From Methanomassiliicoccales archaeon UBA280 (GTDB taxonomy: Archaea > Thermoplasmatota > Thermoplasmata > SG8-5), in contig DAKD01000032.1 of the NCBI GenBank assembly GCA_002499085.1, positions 1 through 64,000 on the forward strand: 64,000 nucleotides of DNA. Reading direction: 5' to 3'. The notes under the pieces were generated by a model that worked only from the letters and a program-made list of their open reading frames with translations, made no database searches and was not told the DNA's origin. Both the position numbers and the translations under genes were made by a program. Shown here piece by piece: positions 1 to 7,939 of the stretch. Numbering within the stretch: position 1 is the first letter of the stretch; the number at the start of each line of letters is the position of its first letter.

Positions 1-1089
1 GGCCTGTACTTCGTCATTCCCCCGGATATAATCCTGGACCTGGTCCTGCTCTCCATGCTGGCCACCCTGGTCGGCTTCACCTATGCCGTGCTGAGCGGCC
101 TTTCAAGCTGGCCCAGGAAGCTGGCGGCCGGGGCCGGGTTCAGCCCTGTCATGTCGCTCATGTACATCGTGATGGGCCAAATGAGGCTGGGCGGCTGGGA
201 GCTCACGCAGACGCTGGGCGCGCTACTGGTCCTCGCCCTGATCGGGATACCGGTCTCGGCCCTCTTTCTCCTGGAGTCCTGGAACACCATGACCACCTCA
301 AGGTCTCCGCTTCACCCGGCAAGAAGGAACGGCGCGAAGGGCAGGACAGCTGAACTCGTTAATCGGAGGTTCGGCAGGGCTGTGGCAACCGTGTACGACA
401 GCGAGGTGCGCACCCTGATGCGCAAGCGCGAGGGCATAGGCAACGCGATAACGCTGGCAGGCCTGCTGGTTTTCGCGATCTACTTCTACCGCGAGTTCAG
501 GGACTTCCTGGGCTTCAGCGGTTTCCTGCTTGACATCGTACCGATACTCGTGGTCGGGCTGGCCCTCTACCTTTCCGTGGTGTCGCTGGGCCTGGTGCCC
601 GCGCTGGGCGCCTTCAGCCATGACGGGAAGGCGGCCTGGGTCTACAGGTCGGTGCCGGTGCTGGAAACAGACATCGTGAAAGGCAAGGCGCTGGCAGTGC
701 TCCTGATGCTGCCGTTCGTGATAGCCTGCGTGGCAGTGCCGATACCCCTGGTCTCGGGCCTGGGCTGGGTTGCGATCCTGTTCTCCTCGGTCGGGGGCGC
801 GGCCATCTTCCTCTCGGCGACCGGCATAGGCCTCTGGTATGGGGCGAAGAACCCGAACTTCGACGAGTCCGCGGGCAACGCACCAGATGTCATGACCATG
901 TACACGTTCATGCTGGTCATCCTGTTTCTGGGCTCCTTCCTGCTGCTGCCGCCGCTTGTGCTGGCGTTCTCGGACAAGGTGCTGGGGTTCCTGATGCTGC
1001 TGCTCGCGCTGGACCTCTCGGCCCTGATACTGTGGCTGGGGATACGGGGGGCTTCCCGGGGCCTGGCCAGGCTGGAGATAACCCAATGA
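1..1089 (+). CDS. ABC-2-type membrane permease, 5' end outside the window
   Basis: The reading frame is open from base 1 to a TGA at 1087-1089, giving 362 residues, so the true start lies upstream. The first ATG inside the window is at 55 but there is no sign that it is the start. The protein has about eight to ten hydrophobic segments with charged loops between them, one holding an RKR-rich stretch before a second membrane block. That layout resembles large archaeal ABC-2-type exporter permeases. No ATPase gene is in view, so substrate and partner are unknown. A 12-bp perfect hairpin follows about 50 bases after the stop. An integral membrane protein is certain; the transporter assignment is inferred. 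Confidence 0.6.
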   Translation, partial: GLYFVIPPDIILDLVLLSMLATLVGFTYAVLSGLSSWPRKLAAGAGFSPVMSLMYIVMGQMRLGGWELTQTLGALLVLALIGIPVSALFLLESWNTMTTSRSPLHPARRNGAKGRTAELVNRRFGRAVATVYDSEVRTLMRKREGIGNAITLAGLLVFAIYFYREFRDFLGFSGFLLDIVPILVVGLALYLSVVSLGLVPALGAFSHDGKAAWVYRSVPVLETDIVKGKALAVLLMLPFVIACVAVPIPLVSGLGWVAILFSSVGGAAIFLSATGIGLWYGAKNPNFDESAGNAPDVMTMYTFMLVILFLGSFLLLPPLVLAFSDKVLGFLMLLLALDLSALILWLGIRGASRGLARLEITQ

Positions 1090-1120
1090 GGCAAAAACAC
1101 GGGTTTGAACCAAAAAGGGG

Positions 1121-1135
1121 ATGGGCCTAAAGAGA
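1121..1135 (-). repeat. Direct partial copy of the tRNA-Ile 3' end
   Basis: ATGGGCCTAAAGAGA at 1121-1135 is identical to 1266-1280, which encodes the 3' acceptor strand and half of the T stem of the tRNA. It lies 145 bases downstream of the true end in tRNA orientation. Confidence 0.7.
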
Positions 1136-1139
1136 CACT

Positions 1140-1181
1140 GGACGAGAAATGAAGAAATCTGAAGACAACCATTTCTCGTCC
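1140..1181 (+). terminator. Strong hairpin after the permease gene
   Basis: Arms 1140-1151 (GGACGAGAAATG) and 1170-1181 (CATTTCTCGTCC) are perfect inverted repeats of 12 bp around an 18-base loop. The hairpin lies between the permease stop and tRNA-Ile. It could end the permease transcript or the tRNA transcript from the other strand. It also sits between two partial copies of the tRNA 3' end. Confidence 0.5.
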
Positions 1182-1232
1182 GTGCCTTGACCATCCGTTC
1201 AGATTATGGAATAAACTGGTCTGCGGTTTGAA

Positions 1233-1249
1233 CAAATCTCTTTATGGCC
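1233..1249 (+). repeat. Inverted partial copy of the tRNA-Ile 3' end
   Basis: CAAATCTCTTTATGGCC is complementary to the tRNA 3' region at 1268-1284 apart from one extra T. With the 18-base loop 1250-1267 it would pair with the tRNA 3' end. It lies between the tRNA and the direct copy at 1121. Confidence 0.6.
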
Positions 1250-1266
1250 TCAATAATAAAATCATA

Positions 1267-1373
1267 TGGGCCTAAAGAGATTTGAACTCTTGACCTCCCG
1301 GTTTCGGAAGGGATTTTCGCGCACGAAAATCCCCTATCAGCCGGGCGCTCCAGCCAGTCTAAGCTATAGGCCC
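1267..1373 (-). tRNA. trnI: tRNA-Ile(GAT) with a 32-base intron in the anticodon loop
   Basis: On the minus strand the acceptor arms GGGCCTA and TAGGCCC pair, with discriminator A at 1267. A D arm with GCTT/GAGC and a T arm AAGAG-TTCAAAT-CTCTT fold normally. The anticodon stem is CCCGG/CCGGG and the loop reads C-T-GAT-A, with the anticodon at 1336-1338. It is interrupted after position 37 by about 32 bases holding a GGGATTTTC/GAAAATCCC hairpin. A 37/38 intron is the usual archaeal site removed by the splicing endonuclease. CCA is not encoded. Both gene ends are surrounded by partial direct and inverted copies of the tRNA. Confidence 0.85.
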
Positions 1374-1394
1374 ATGTTTGCGAATGATTTCTTG

Positions 1395-1417
1395 CCTATA
1401 GCTCGCTTGGCTGGAGC
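1395..1417 (+). repeat. Inverted partial copy of the tRNA-Ile 5' end
   Basis: CCTATAGCT-cgct-TGGCTGGAGC is complementary to the tRNA 5' region at 1347-1370 (acceptor and D arm), with a four-base mismatched middle. The 21-base gap 1374-1394 would form the loop. Confidence 0.6.
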
Positions 1418-1424
1418 TTGCTCC

Positions 1425-1474
1425 GAGACGGCGAAGCCGTCGAGGGACAGCCGAGCCCCGAAGGGGTTCGGCTA
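1425..1474 (+). repeat. GAA-loop double hairpin
   Basis: Two hairpins closed by GAA loops: GACGGC-GAA-GCCGTC, then GCCGA-G-CCCC-GAA-GGGG-T-TCGGC. A homologous pair occurs at about 62583-62634 beside top6A, where the second stem reads ATCC-GAA-GGAT, a compensatory change. Here it lies between the inverted and the direct copies of the tRNA-Ile 5' end. Confidence 0.5.
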
Positions 1475-1477
1475 GGA

Positions 1478-1503
1478 CCAGCCAGTCTAAGCTATAGGCC
1501 CAT
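1478..1503 (-). repeat. Direct 26-bp copy of the tRNA-Ile 5' end
   Basis: Bases 1478-1503 are identical to 1350-1375, covering the 5' acceptor strand and D arm of tRNA-Ile. The copy lies 128 bp upstream of the gene in tRNA orientation. It is too short to be a tRNA and could be an attachment-site remnant or a decoy sequence. Confidence 0.8.
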
Positions 1504-1603
1504 TAGAGCAGTTGGCATACAGCTTATTCAATTTAAACATTGCCATAAGGCACATTCATCGGGAGTTGGATCGGCATTCTCAATCCATCAGCAGAGATCC
1601 GAC

Positions 1604-1716
1604 GATGGCCCGTCTCCCGTTCTGACGGTTAAATCAGGGCCATGAATTGCCATCGATTTGATAGCAAGAGGTGAATGCGAGGACTGAATCCCATCAGCCA
1701 ATAGCATTCGCCATGA
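1604..1716 (+). repeat. Dispersed structured repeat, family C copy 1
   Basis: This about 110-base segment matches 22689-22802, sharing AATCAGGGCCATGAA, AGCAAGAGGTGAATGCG, ACTGAATCCC and AGCATTCGCCATGAAT in the same order. In both copies GGTGAATGC (1670-1678) can pair with GCATTCGCC (1704-1712) over 9 bp. No coding potential is seen. It may be a non-autonomous mobile element or a small RNA. Confidence 0.6.
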
Positions 1717-1789
1717 ATCAGCAACCCGATTCAAAATGATTCAACCAGTGTTCGATAATTCCACCATGTTCGAAACAAAGAATTACCGA

Positions 1790-2064
1790 AAAAAAGAGGG
1801 TGGTGTTATATGGCATAATTGCCTAGGTTGGACGAGAAAGATTTCCCTGGCATATTAATCCACAATCTTTCGAGCAAGCCGAATTTTCGAATGTAAATAT
1901 ATAAGGACTAAGAAAACTCGGCGATGTCCCCAAACTAGCGGCTTTCTTCGATGTAAAGACGGAGTCTGTTTGGGGAGTTTAACAGCAACAACAGAACCAC
2001 CCTCGCCTGGAAGCAAATGATAAAAAAGAGGGTGGTGTTATTTGGCATAATTGCCTAGGTTGGA
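1790..2064. repeat. Pair of 43-base direct repeats around internal hairpins
   Basis: Copies at 1790-1832 and 2022-2064 differ at one or two bases near the middle and share GGCATAATTGCCTAGGTTGG. Between them lie two stems: GAAAGATT/AATCTTTC (1836-1843, 1864-1871) and CCCCAAAC/GTTTGGGG (1928-1935, 1968-1975). No gene is seen here. The layout could be a small element flanked by its duplicated target or tandem small-RNA units. The rest of 1504-2157 holds nothing else that I recognise. Confidence 0.5.
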
Positions 2065-2157
2065 GAGAGTACACCACCCAAGTGGGGAAGAGTTTTCATC
2101 GTGATTTGCGAATGTCCTTGGCTGGAGGTCACGTGTCCAGTGCACGGGAGGGAGGGT

Positions 2158-2283
2158 TCAGGCGTACATGGCGCTGAGCCAGGTTCTCAGGGATTCGTGG
2201 CCTGTCTCGCCGCGGAGCCAGCATCTTAGGAGCTCGTGGTTCTGGCTTGTTTTCCCGTATTCCCTGAAGTTCCTGTACATCAT
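2158..2283 (-). CDS. Small uncharacterised protein, 41 residues
   Basis: A minus-strand frame runs from ATG at 2281-2283 to TGA at 2158-2160, with a purine-rich GGAAGG just upstream that could bind the ribosome. The predicted protein is polar and basic, with one Cys and two Trp (CWLRGE and RTWLSAMY). I do not recognise the family. It follows another tiny gene on the same strand, so the two may be cotranscribed. Coding status is tentative because of its length. Confidence 0.35.
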   Translation of the reverse strand: MMYRNFREYGKTSQNHELLRCWLRGETGHESLRTWLSAMYA

Positions 2284-2374
2284 TTTCTTTCCTTCCTATT
2301 GCCTGATAGGGGTTTCACAGTATATGTACATTAAGAAAAAGATTGTGAAAAGTTGTGAAATGTGCGGTTGAGGC

Positions 2375-2506
2375 CTACCTCTGAACCTCGACCTCGACCT
2401 TTCCTGTTCCGCCGCAGCCAGCGCACATATGCCCGTTCAGGGCATGACCCGAGCCCCCGCATGATCTGCAGGCTTGGATCTCTATCACGGTTACCAGTTT
2501 TACCAT
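2375..2506 (-). CDS. Mini zinc-finger protein with a DnaJ-type CxxC pair, 43 residues
   Basis: A minus-strand frame from ATG at 2504-2506 to TAG at 2375-2377 encodes 43 residues with CRSCGGSG and, 15 residues later, CAGCGGTG. These are the two half-sites of a DnaJ-like CxxCxGxG zinc centre, so the product probably folds around one zinc ion. The basic, beta-prone ends (MVKLVTVIEI and KVEVEVQR) bracket the finger. No J domain is present. Small stand-alone fingers of this kind occur in archaea with unknown roles. The cysteine spacing makes coding likely. Confidence 0.6.
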   Translation of the reverse strand: MVKLVTVIEIQACRSCGGSGHALNGHMCAGCGGTGKVEVEVQR

Positions 2507-2574
2507 GATGATGGAATTGGGTTTCAGTGTATATGAGGCTATTGAAAAGGGATGTGAAAGAATATGAAAAAAAC

Positions 2575-2997
2575 CTATGGATGCCTTGACATTTTCACAT
2601 GCTCTATGCCGGCCTCCATGAACCTATCCCCCTCCGGAACGAAGCCCAGCCTGCGGTAGAAGGCCTCCGCCGATGTCTGGACATTGGCGTATACTGGCAT
2701 GCCTTCGCCTGCCCTGCGCAACAGCCATTTCACAATCTCCCGCCCCAGGCCCTTCCCCCTGTAATCCCGGAGCACGGCCACTCTGCCCAGCTTCATGCCG
2801 TCGGGCATTTTCACCAGCCGCCCTGTTCCGACAGGCTGGCCGTTCACCAGACAGAGCACATGTATTGCCTTGGAATCATATTCGTCCATCTCTATATCAC
2901 TGGGCACGTTCTGTTCCCTGACGAAAACCTCGAGCCTGATGTGCTTGGCGGCTTCCAGGTCGAAACGGTCCTTTGCCTCCCTCAGGGCATGGTCCAT
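2575..2997 (-). CDS. GNAT-family N-acetyltransferase, ElaA-like
   Basis: This 140-residue protein has the GNAT core. An N-terminal helix containing VFVREQNVP is followed by the strand LGRVAVLRDYRGKGLG, which carries the R/Q-x-x-G-x-G/A acetyl-CoA loop (YRGKGLG), and by a C-terminal AEAFYRRLGF strand-helix typical of the fold. The motif order resembles ElaA/YjdJ acetyltransferases. The substrate is unknown. An upstream start at 3054 is open but would leave too little room for the divergent hef promoter, so I chose the ATG at 2995-2997. Confidence 0.8.
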   Translation of the reverse strand: MDHALREAKDRFDLEAAKHIRLEVFVREQNVPSDIEMDEYDSKAIHVLCLVNGQPVGTGRLVKMPDGMKLGRVAVLRDYRGKGLGREIVKWLLRRAGEGMPVYANVQTSAEAFYRRLGFVPEGDRFMEAGIEHVKMSRHP

Positions 2998-3058
2998 GCT
3001 CCCTTGACATGTGAGCGCGCATAAGAAAGTTGCTGTACTTTCGGCCATCCCCAAAACC

Positions 3059-3070
3059 TTCTTTATAAGA
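3059..3070 (+). promoter_or_regulatory. TATA box of hef
   Basis: TCTTTATAAGAT lies about 35-45 bases before the chosen hef ATG at 3104. It sits in the 106-base divergent gap with the acetyltransferase gene and supports the internal start rather than 3011. Confidence 0.5.
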
Positions 3071-3103
3071 TGCCTATTTACCGGCGTGTTTGTCAGTCAT
3101 CAG

Positions 3104-5455
3104 ATGATTGTGCCGGATTCCCTGGAAGAGAGGCATTACCAGGTCGCCATAGCCGAGACCGCGTCCGGCATGTCCACGCTGGTTGTCCTGCCCACAGGGC
3201 TCGGGAAGACCATCATCGCGGCGCTGGTCGTGGCCGAGACGCTGAGGACGAAGAAGGGCAAGATCCTGTTCCTCGCGCCCACCAAGCCGCTTGTGGAGCA
3301 GCATGCCAGGTTCCTCAGGAAGCATCTCATTGCCGAACCGCCTGCGGTCTTCACGGGGGAAACTGCCCCTGCGAAGCGCAGGCAGATGTGGGAGTCCAGC
3401 CAGATCGTTGCGGCCACCCCGCAGGTGATTTCCAATGACATTGTTTCCGGCCAGATTGACCTGAACGACGTGTCCCTCGTTGTGTTCGACGAGGCGCACA
3501 GGGCCGTGGGCGATTACGCCTACGTATTCATCGGCGAGAGGTTCAGCAAGGTGAAAGGCGGCCTGGCCATGGGCATGACCGCGTCCCCAGGCAACGACCC
3601 GAACCACATTTTGGAAGTCTGCGGCAACCTGCGCATCCAGGCTGTGGAAATAAGGCATGAGTTCGACCCTGACGTCGTCAGATATGTCCATGACATCTAC
3701 ATCAAGTGGGTTGAGATTGACGTTCCGCCTGAGATGATGGCTGTGATCCAGCACCTGAAGAAGGCCCTGGACGAACAGGTGGTGAAGCTCAGGAAGGCCG
3801 GGTACCTGAAAAGGACCGGGTTCGTCAGCATGAAGGACCTTCTCGCTGCCCAGCGCCAGGTCAGCGGGCAACTGCAGGCCTCAGGCAACCAGCCGTCGGC
3901 ATTCCAGGCCGCGACCTCGGTCGCGATTGCGATGAAGATAAACCATGCGCTGGAGCTTGCCGAGACCCAGGGAGTCGCGGCCCTGAAGGCCTATTTCGAG
4001 AGGCTGATCAAGGATGCGGTGTCGAGGGGAGCCAGCCGGGCCTCGAAGGAGGCTATAGCCCTTCCCAAGGTCCAGCTTGCCATGAAGGCCGTTAACCTGC
4101 TTGAAGCCATATCTGTGGAATCGCCGAAGCTTGCCAGGGTGAAGAAGCTGGTGGTCGCGCAGCTGAACCAGAAGCCGGATGCCAGGATAATCGTGTTCAC
4201 GCATTACAGGGACACTGCGGAGCTTGTCTCGGGCGAACTGGCCAAGATAAGCATAGTCAAGCCTGCGAGATTCGTCGGCCAGGCGACCAAGGGCGCGGAC
4301 AAGGGCATGAACCAGAAGAAGCAAGTGGATATCATCGACAGGTTCCAGGCAGGCGAGTTCAATGTGCTGGTGGCGACGAGCGTGGCCGAGGAGGGGCTTG
4401 ACATCCCATCCACCGACCTTGTGATATTCTACGAGCCTGTTCCCTCGGAGATAAGGAGCATCCAGCGCCGGGGCAGGACAGGCAGGCACAGGACCGGGAA
4501 AGTATTCATCCTGGTTTCCAAGGGCACACGGGATGTGGCTTACCGATGGTCCGCGCATCACAAGGAACACAAGATGCACAGTGAGCTGGAGAAACTGAGA
4601 AAGGAGCTCCAGAATGACCTGAAGGTGGGCGGCCCCACAGCCCCGAGCTTCGAGAGCGCGGCCGCCAGGATACTGGGGGCGGGACATCCCGCCGAACCGG
4701 AGGCCCAGGACAGGAGCCAGCGCACACTCGGGGAGTTTGCGCCCGGACCGAAGAAAGAGGATAGGCTGAAAATCATCGCAGACACCAGGGAGTTCAAGTC
4801 ATCGGTAGTGAGGCATCTCGCTGTCAGGGACATCATAGTGGAATCCAGGCAGCTGGACATAGGCGACTACCTTGTCTCGGAGCGCGTCGGCGTGGAGAGG
4901 AAGGAGGCTGTCGATTTTGTGGCTTCTGTCATGGACGGGCGTCTGTTCCAGCAGGTCAAGGCCCTGAAGCGGGCTTACCAGTCGCCGCTGATCATCATCG
5001 AGGGGGACATCAGGTCCGGAAGGCTCTCGGCCGAATCAGTCCGCGGAACCCTGGCTTCGATCGCCGTGGACTTCGGGGTGCCGATAATGTTCACGGCCGA
5101 CGATTCCGAGACTGCGGAGTTCCTCATAACGCTCGTCAAGAGGGAGGCACAGGAGGGCCGCACCCCGGGAATCAGGGGCGAGAAGGGCACGATGCTGGTC
5201 CAGGAAAGGCAGCAGTTCATACTAGAGGGGCTGCCCAATGTCTCGGGCGTGCTGGCCCAGAGGCTCCTGTCCCATTTCGGCAGCGTTCGCGCCGTCATGG
5301 AGGCCTCGGTGGAGCAGCTCCAGGAGGTCAAGGGCGTGGGCAAGGGCATAGCCAAGGGCATCAGGGAGACCATTGATGCGAAGTATTACTCCAAGGAGTC
5401 GGAGGAGAGTCCGAAGGAAAGAAAAGCAGCATCTCCGAATGAGATGGGGAGATAA
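3104..5455 (+). CDS. hef: Hef helicase-nuclease (fork and crosslink repair)
   Basis: The 783-residue protein combines a superfamily 2 helicase and an XPF-type nuclease, the full archaeal Hef layout. Seen: Walker A LPTGLGKT, DEAH box VVFDEAH, motif III MTASPG, motif VI QRRGRTGRH; then an ERCC4 nuclease with VERKEAVDFVASVMDGR (the ERKxxxD signature) and a C-terminal helix-hairpin-helix pair around LPNVSGV and VKGVGKG. Hef unwinds and cleaves stalled forks and flaps. The ATG at 3104 is preferred over 3011 because of the TATA box and because family proteins begin near this point. The Taw2-like gene starts three bases after the stop, so the two are probably cotranscribed. Confidence 0.95.
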   Translation: MIVPDSLEERHYQVAIAETASGMSTLVVLPTGLGKTIIAALVVAETLRTKKGKILFLAPTKPLVEQHARFLRKHLIAEPPAVFTGETAPAKRRQMWESSQIVAATPQVISNDIVSGQIDLNDVSLVVFDEAHRAVGDYAYVFIGERFSKVKGGLAMGMTASPGNDPNHILEVCGNLRIQAVEIRHEFDPDVVRYVHDIYIKWVEIDVPPEMMAVIQHLKKALDEQVVKLRKAGYLKRTGFVSMKDLLAAQRQVSGQLQASGNQPSAFQAATSVAIAMKINHALELAETQGVAALKAYFERLIKDAVSRGASRASKEAIALPKVQLAMKAVNLLEAISVESPKLARVKKLVVAQLNQKPDARIIVFTHYRDTAELVSGELAKISIVKPARFVGQATKGADKGMNQKKQVDIIDRFQAGEFNVLVATSVAEEGLDIPSTDLVIFYEPVPSEIRSIQRRGRTGRHRTGKVFILVSKGTRDVAYRWSAHHKEHKMHSELEKLRKELQNDLKVGGPTAPSFESAAARILGAGHPAEPEAQDRSQRTLGEFAPGPKKEDRLKIIADTREFKSSVVRHLAVRDIIVESRQLDIGDYLVSERVGVERKEAVDFVASVMDGRLFQQVKALKRAYQSPLIIIEGDIRSGRLSAESVRGTLASIAVDFGVPIMFTADDSETAEFLITLVKREAQEGRTPGIRGEKGTMLVQERQQFILEGLPNVSGVLAQRLLSHFGSVRAVMEASVEQLQEVKGVGKGIAKGIRETIDAKYYSKESEESPKERKAASPNEMGR

Positions 5456-5458
5456 AAA

Positions 5459-6493
5459 ATGTTGGCACTGAGCGTGCCCAGCAGGAATGCAGAGGCTGTG
5501 CGCCTGCTCATGACAGAGCACGGCATGCTTGACAAGCATCACAGGATATTCAGTTCCGGAGGCATCACAGAGATTCCGGCGCTGGCCATGCCCCTTCCCC
5601 CGCTGATGGACGAACTGGGGAAGCTCGGCGCGGGCATCATCGACTCGCGGGATTACGAGTGGCGCGAGACATTCAAGGACCCATTCAGGGACATACTGGC
5701 AGACATCGGGATCCCCGAAGCCCTGAAGAAGAAACTTCCGAAGAGATGGGAGCAGCTGGGCCGTGTCCTTGTGCTGAAGCTCCCCAAGGAGCTGGAGCCC
5801 AGGAAAGGGGAAGTGGCGAGGGCCTATGCCAAGGTCCTGGAGGCAGACACAGTCCTGCGGGACACCGGAGGCATCAGGGGAAAGTACAGGGAGCCGGTCA
5901 TGGAGCTGCTCCTGGGCAGGAACACGGAAACCATCCACGTGGAGAACCAAGTGAGATTCTCGCTTGACGCTGCCAGGCTCATGTTCTCATCCGGGAATGT
6001 GGACGAGCGCATAAGGATGGCCTCTGTGCCGAAGCCCGGGGAGATTGTCGTCGACATGTTCGCCGGAATCGGTTACTTCTCGGTCCCGATGGCGGTGCAT
6101 TCCAAGCCAGCGAGGATAATTTCACATGAATTGAATCCGCTGGCTTTCGAATACCTGAAGAAGAACATCGCCCTGAACAATGTGGGGGATAGGATAACAC
6201 CTGTCCTTGGGAATTGCCTGGACGCCGAGGAAAATATCGCGGACCGGGTGGTGATGGGATATGTCCACACGACACACGAGTACCTGCCCAAGGCCATGAG
6301 AATTCTCCGGGGAAAGGGAATCATCCATTACCATGAGACATGCCCGAACAGGCTCCTCCCCAAAAGGCCGCGGGAGAGGGTGAGGGAGGCAGCGAGGGAT
6401 GCGGGGAAGGAAGCCGAGATACTGGGGATGGTGAGGGTGAAGTCTTATGCGCCGGGAGTGGAGCATGTGGTGGTGGACGCAGAGATTTATTAA
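5459..6493 (+). CDS. taw2: Trm5/Taw2-family tRNA wybutosine-pathway transferase
   Basis: This 344-residue class I SAM-fold protein has motif I VVDMFAGIGYFSVPMA, an acidic motif II at ISHELNPLAFEYLKKN, and the downstream strings RVVMGYVHTTHEYL and IIHYHETC. Trm5 enzymes carry an N-L/P-P motif where this one has MGYVHTTHEYL, which fits Taw2 (TYW2). Taw2 transfers the 3-amino-3-carboxypropyl group of SAM to imidazoguanosine-37 of tRNA-Phe. The N-terminal about 170 residues match the Trm5/Taw2 RNA-binding region. Its last 12 codons (GVEHVVVDAEIY) recur in altered form at 7901-7939 beyond an AT-rich gene. Taw2 versus Trm5 is a judgement from motifs. Confidence 0.75.
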   Translation: MLALSVPSRNAEAVRLLMTEHGMLDKHHRIFSSGGITEIPALAMPLPPLMDELGKLGAGIIDSRDYEWRETFKDPFRDILADIGIPEALKKKLPKRWEQLGRVLVLKLPKELEPRKGEVARAYAKVLEADTVLRDTGGIRGKYREPVMELLLGRNTETIHVENQVRFSLDAARLMFSSGNVDERIRMASVPKPGEIVVDMFAGIGYFSVPMAVHSKPARIISHELNPLAFEYLKKNIALNNVGDRITPVLGNCLDAEENIADRVVMGYVHTTHEYLPKAMRILRGKGIIHYHETCPNRLLPKRPRERVREAARDAGKEAEILGMVRVKSYAPGVEHVVVDAEIY

Positions 6494-6538
6494 TACTTCA
6501 CTCAGGATTACCGCTCAGCAATAGAATATGGAGGAAGA

Positions 6539-7804
6539 ATGCGTAGAATACTCTATTCAACATTATACTTGTGCGCAATTTTCGTTCTGTTGACAAGCCA
6601 GTCCGGAACACCTCTGGGCTTAGAAACCAAAGGTGTGCCCTGTTATCGATTGAACCCGCAGCATACTGGCCAGAGCCCATATGATACAACCCATACGAAT
6701 GGGGATGTATTATGGTCATATACCACCCCCAATGGCAATATTTATTCGCATCCAGTAATCACCACGGAAGGAAATCTTCTTTTCTTTTCATCCGACGGAT
6801 GGCTATACTCCATCAATAAAAATGGCCAACAAAACTGGCAATATTTCACTGGGAGCGGTTCTGAACTTTGTGGTCCCGCAATTGGGGACGACGGGACAAT
6901 ATACTGTGGTGGTTCAAATAACACATTCTATGCATTGAATTCAAACGGTACTTTAAAGTGGAGTTATTCAGTGAATCTAACTTTAGCCACCACATTCCTG
7001 GCACCAATCCTTGATGAGAATAACATTCTCTATACGGTATCTATATCAGATCATCTTCTCTATGCATTAGATTCCAATGGTAGTTTTTTATGGTCCCACA
7101 ATATTGGAAATTTACCAAAAATACCGTTCCCTCCCGTATTAAGTAATAATGGTGTGATATATGCAAGTGGAGGAGACGGTTTATTCGCCTTCTCTCCAAA
7201 CGGTACTCAATTATGGAATATATATCTTGGATTTTATGGGGGAAAGCAAGTATCCATCAGCTCAAGTGGGAACATATATTTAACCGCAGGCAATTTCCAT
7301 TTGTATTCAATATATCCAAATGGGACAATAGCTTGGTCATATATTATTCATGATTTAGCCAATGGTTCTCCCGCCATTAGTGACGATGGACTTGTATATA
7401 CCGTCGCACAAGATTATGGGCGGATATACATCTCGAATCTTGACGGTTCAAATTTAATTAATTGGACAATCAATGATTATATTTTGTCGCCAATTACAAT
7501 TAGTAAAGAAGGTACACTCTACTTTTCCTCTCGAGATTATTGGGGAAATTGCACAATTCACGCATTGAATCAGGATGGGACGGTAAAATGGGAATATCAG
7601 GTTGATGGAATCAGGTTGACATCATCCCCTGCTGTAATAGGAGAGGATGGTACGGTTTATATCACGATTGAGGATACAATGTACGCATTTAGCAATGAAG
7701 ATTCCAATAGCCTTATCCCATTGGTTGTCACTTGCATATTTGTAATGACTGTCGTTTATTTTATAATCTTCCACGTTATTCGCAAAATGAAAAAAGAGAT
7801 TTGA
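6539..7804 (+). CDS. Secreted, membrane-anchored PQQ-like beta-propeller protein
   Basis: The 421-residue protein starts with a signal-like hydrophobic segment (about residues 4-22) and ends with a membrane helix (about 392-415) followed by a KMKKEI anchor. Between them about seven blades repeat DGT-x-Y-x2-S-x-G-x-LYA-x-N-x-NG-x-x-W, the pattern of PQQ-like or outer-surface propellers. Many NxT/S sites suggest glycosylation. It is probably displayed outside the cell; the ligand is unknown. Codon use is much more AT-rich than in both neighbours. A degenerate copy of the taw2 3' end follows, so the gene looks like cargo of an insertion. Confidence 0.8.
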   Translation: MRRILYSTLYLCAIFVLLTSQSGTPLGLETKGVPCYRLNPQHTGQSPYDTTHTNGDVLWSYTTPNGNIYSHPVITTEGNLLFFSSDGWLYSINKNGQQNWQYFTGSGSELCGPAIGDDGTIYCGGSNNTFYALNSNGTLKWSYSVNLTLATTFLAPILDENNILYTVSISDHLLYALDSNGSFLWSHNIGNLPKIPFPPVLSNNGVIYASGGDGLFAFSPNGTQLWNIYLGFYGGKQVSISSSGNIYLTAGNFHLYSIYPNGTIAWSYIIHDLANGSPAISDDGLVYTVAQDYGRIYISNLDGSNLINWTINDYILSPITISKEGTLYFSSRDYWGNCTIHALNQDGTVKWEYQVDGIRLTSSPAVIGEDGTVYITIEDTMYAFSNEDSNSLIPLVVTCIFVMTVVYFIIFHVIRKMKKEI

Positions 7805-7900
7805 TTGTCGAGCAGACTGAGATGAGGTTTCTTTTTAAGGCCACATTATTCTTTGCTGAAACGAAACATGCGGAGAAAATTTCCTCAAAGAAAAAAAACG

Positions 7901-7939
7901 GGGGTGGAGCATGTCGTCATTGACGCCCGGATATCCTAG
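7901..7939 (+). pseudogene. Second copy of the last 12 codons of taw2
   Basis: In frame, these bases read GVEHVVIDARIS-stop, against GVEHVVVDAEIY-stop at the true end of taw2 (6455-6493): nine of twelve residues match. Upstream similarity stops abruptly in an A-rich run. The fragment lies just beyond the AT-rich propeller gene, as expected for the displaced gene end left by an integration event. Its TAG overlaps the TAG of the convergent methyltransferase gene through a shared CTAG. Confidence 0.6.

Noticed and set aside
1790..2064. Possible minimal CRISPR
   Set aside because: Only two repeats, a 190-base gap and no cas genes nearby.
2168..2371. Plus-strand frame of 67 codons
   Set aside because: It overlaps the better supported 41-residue minus-strand gene and has no recognisable features.
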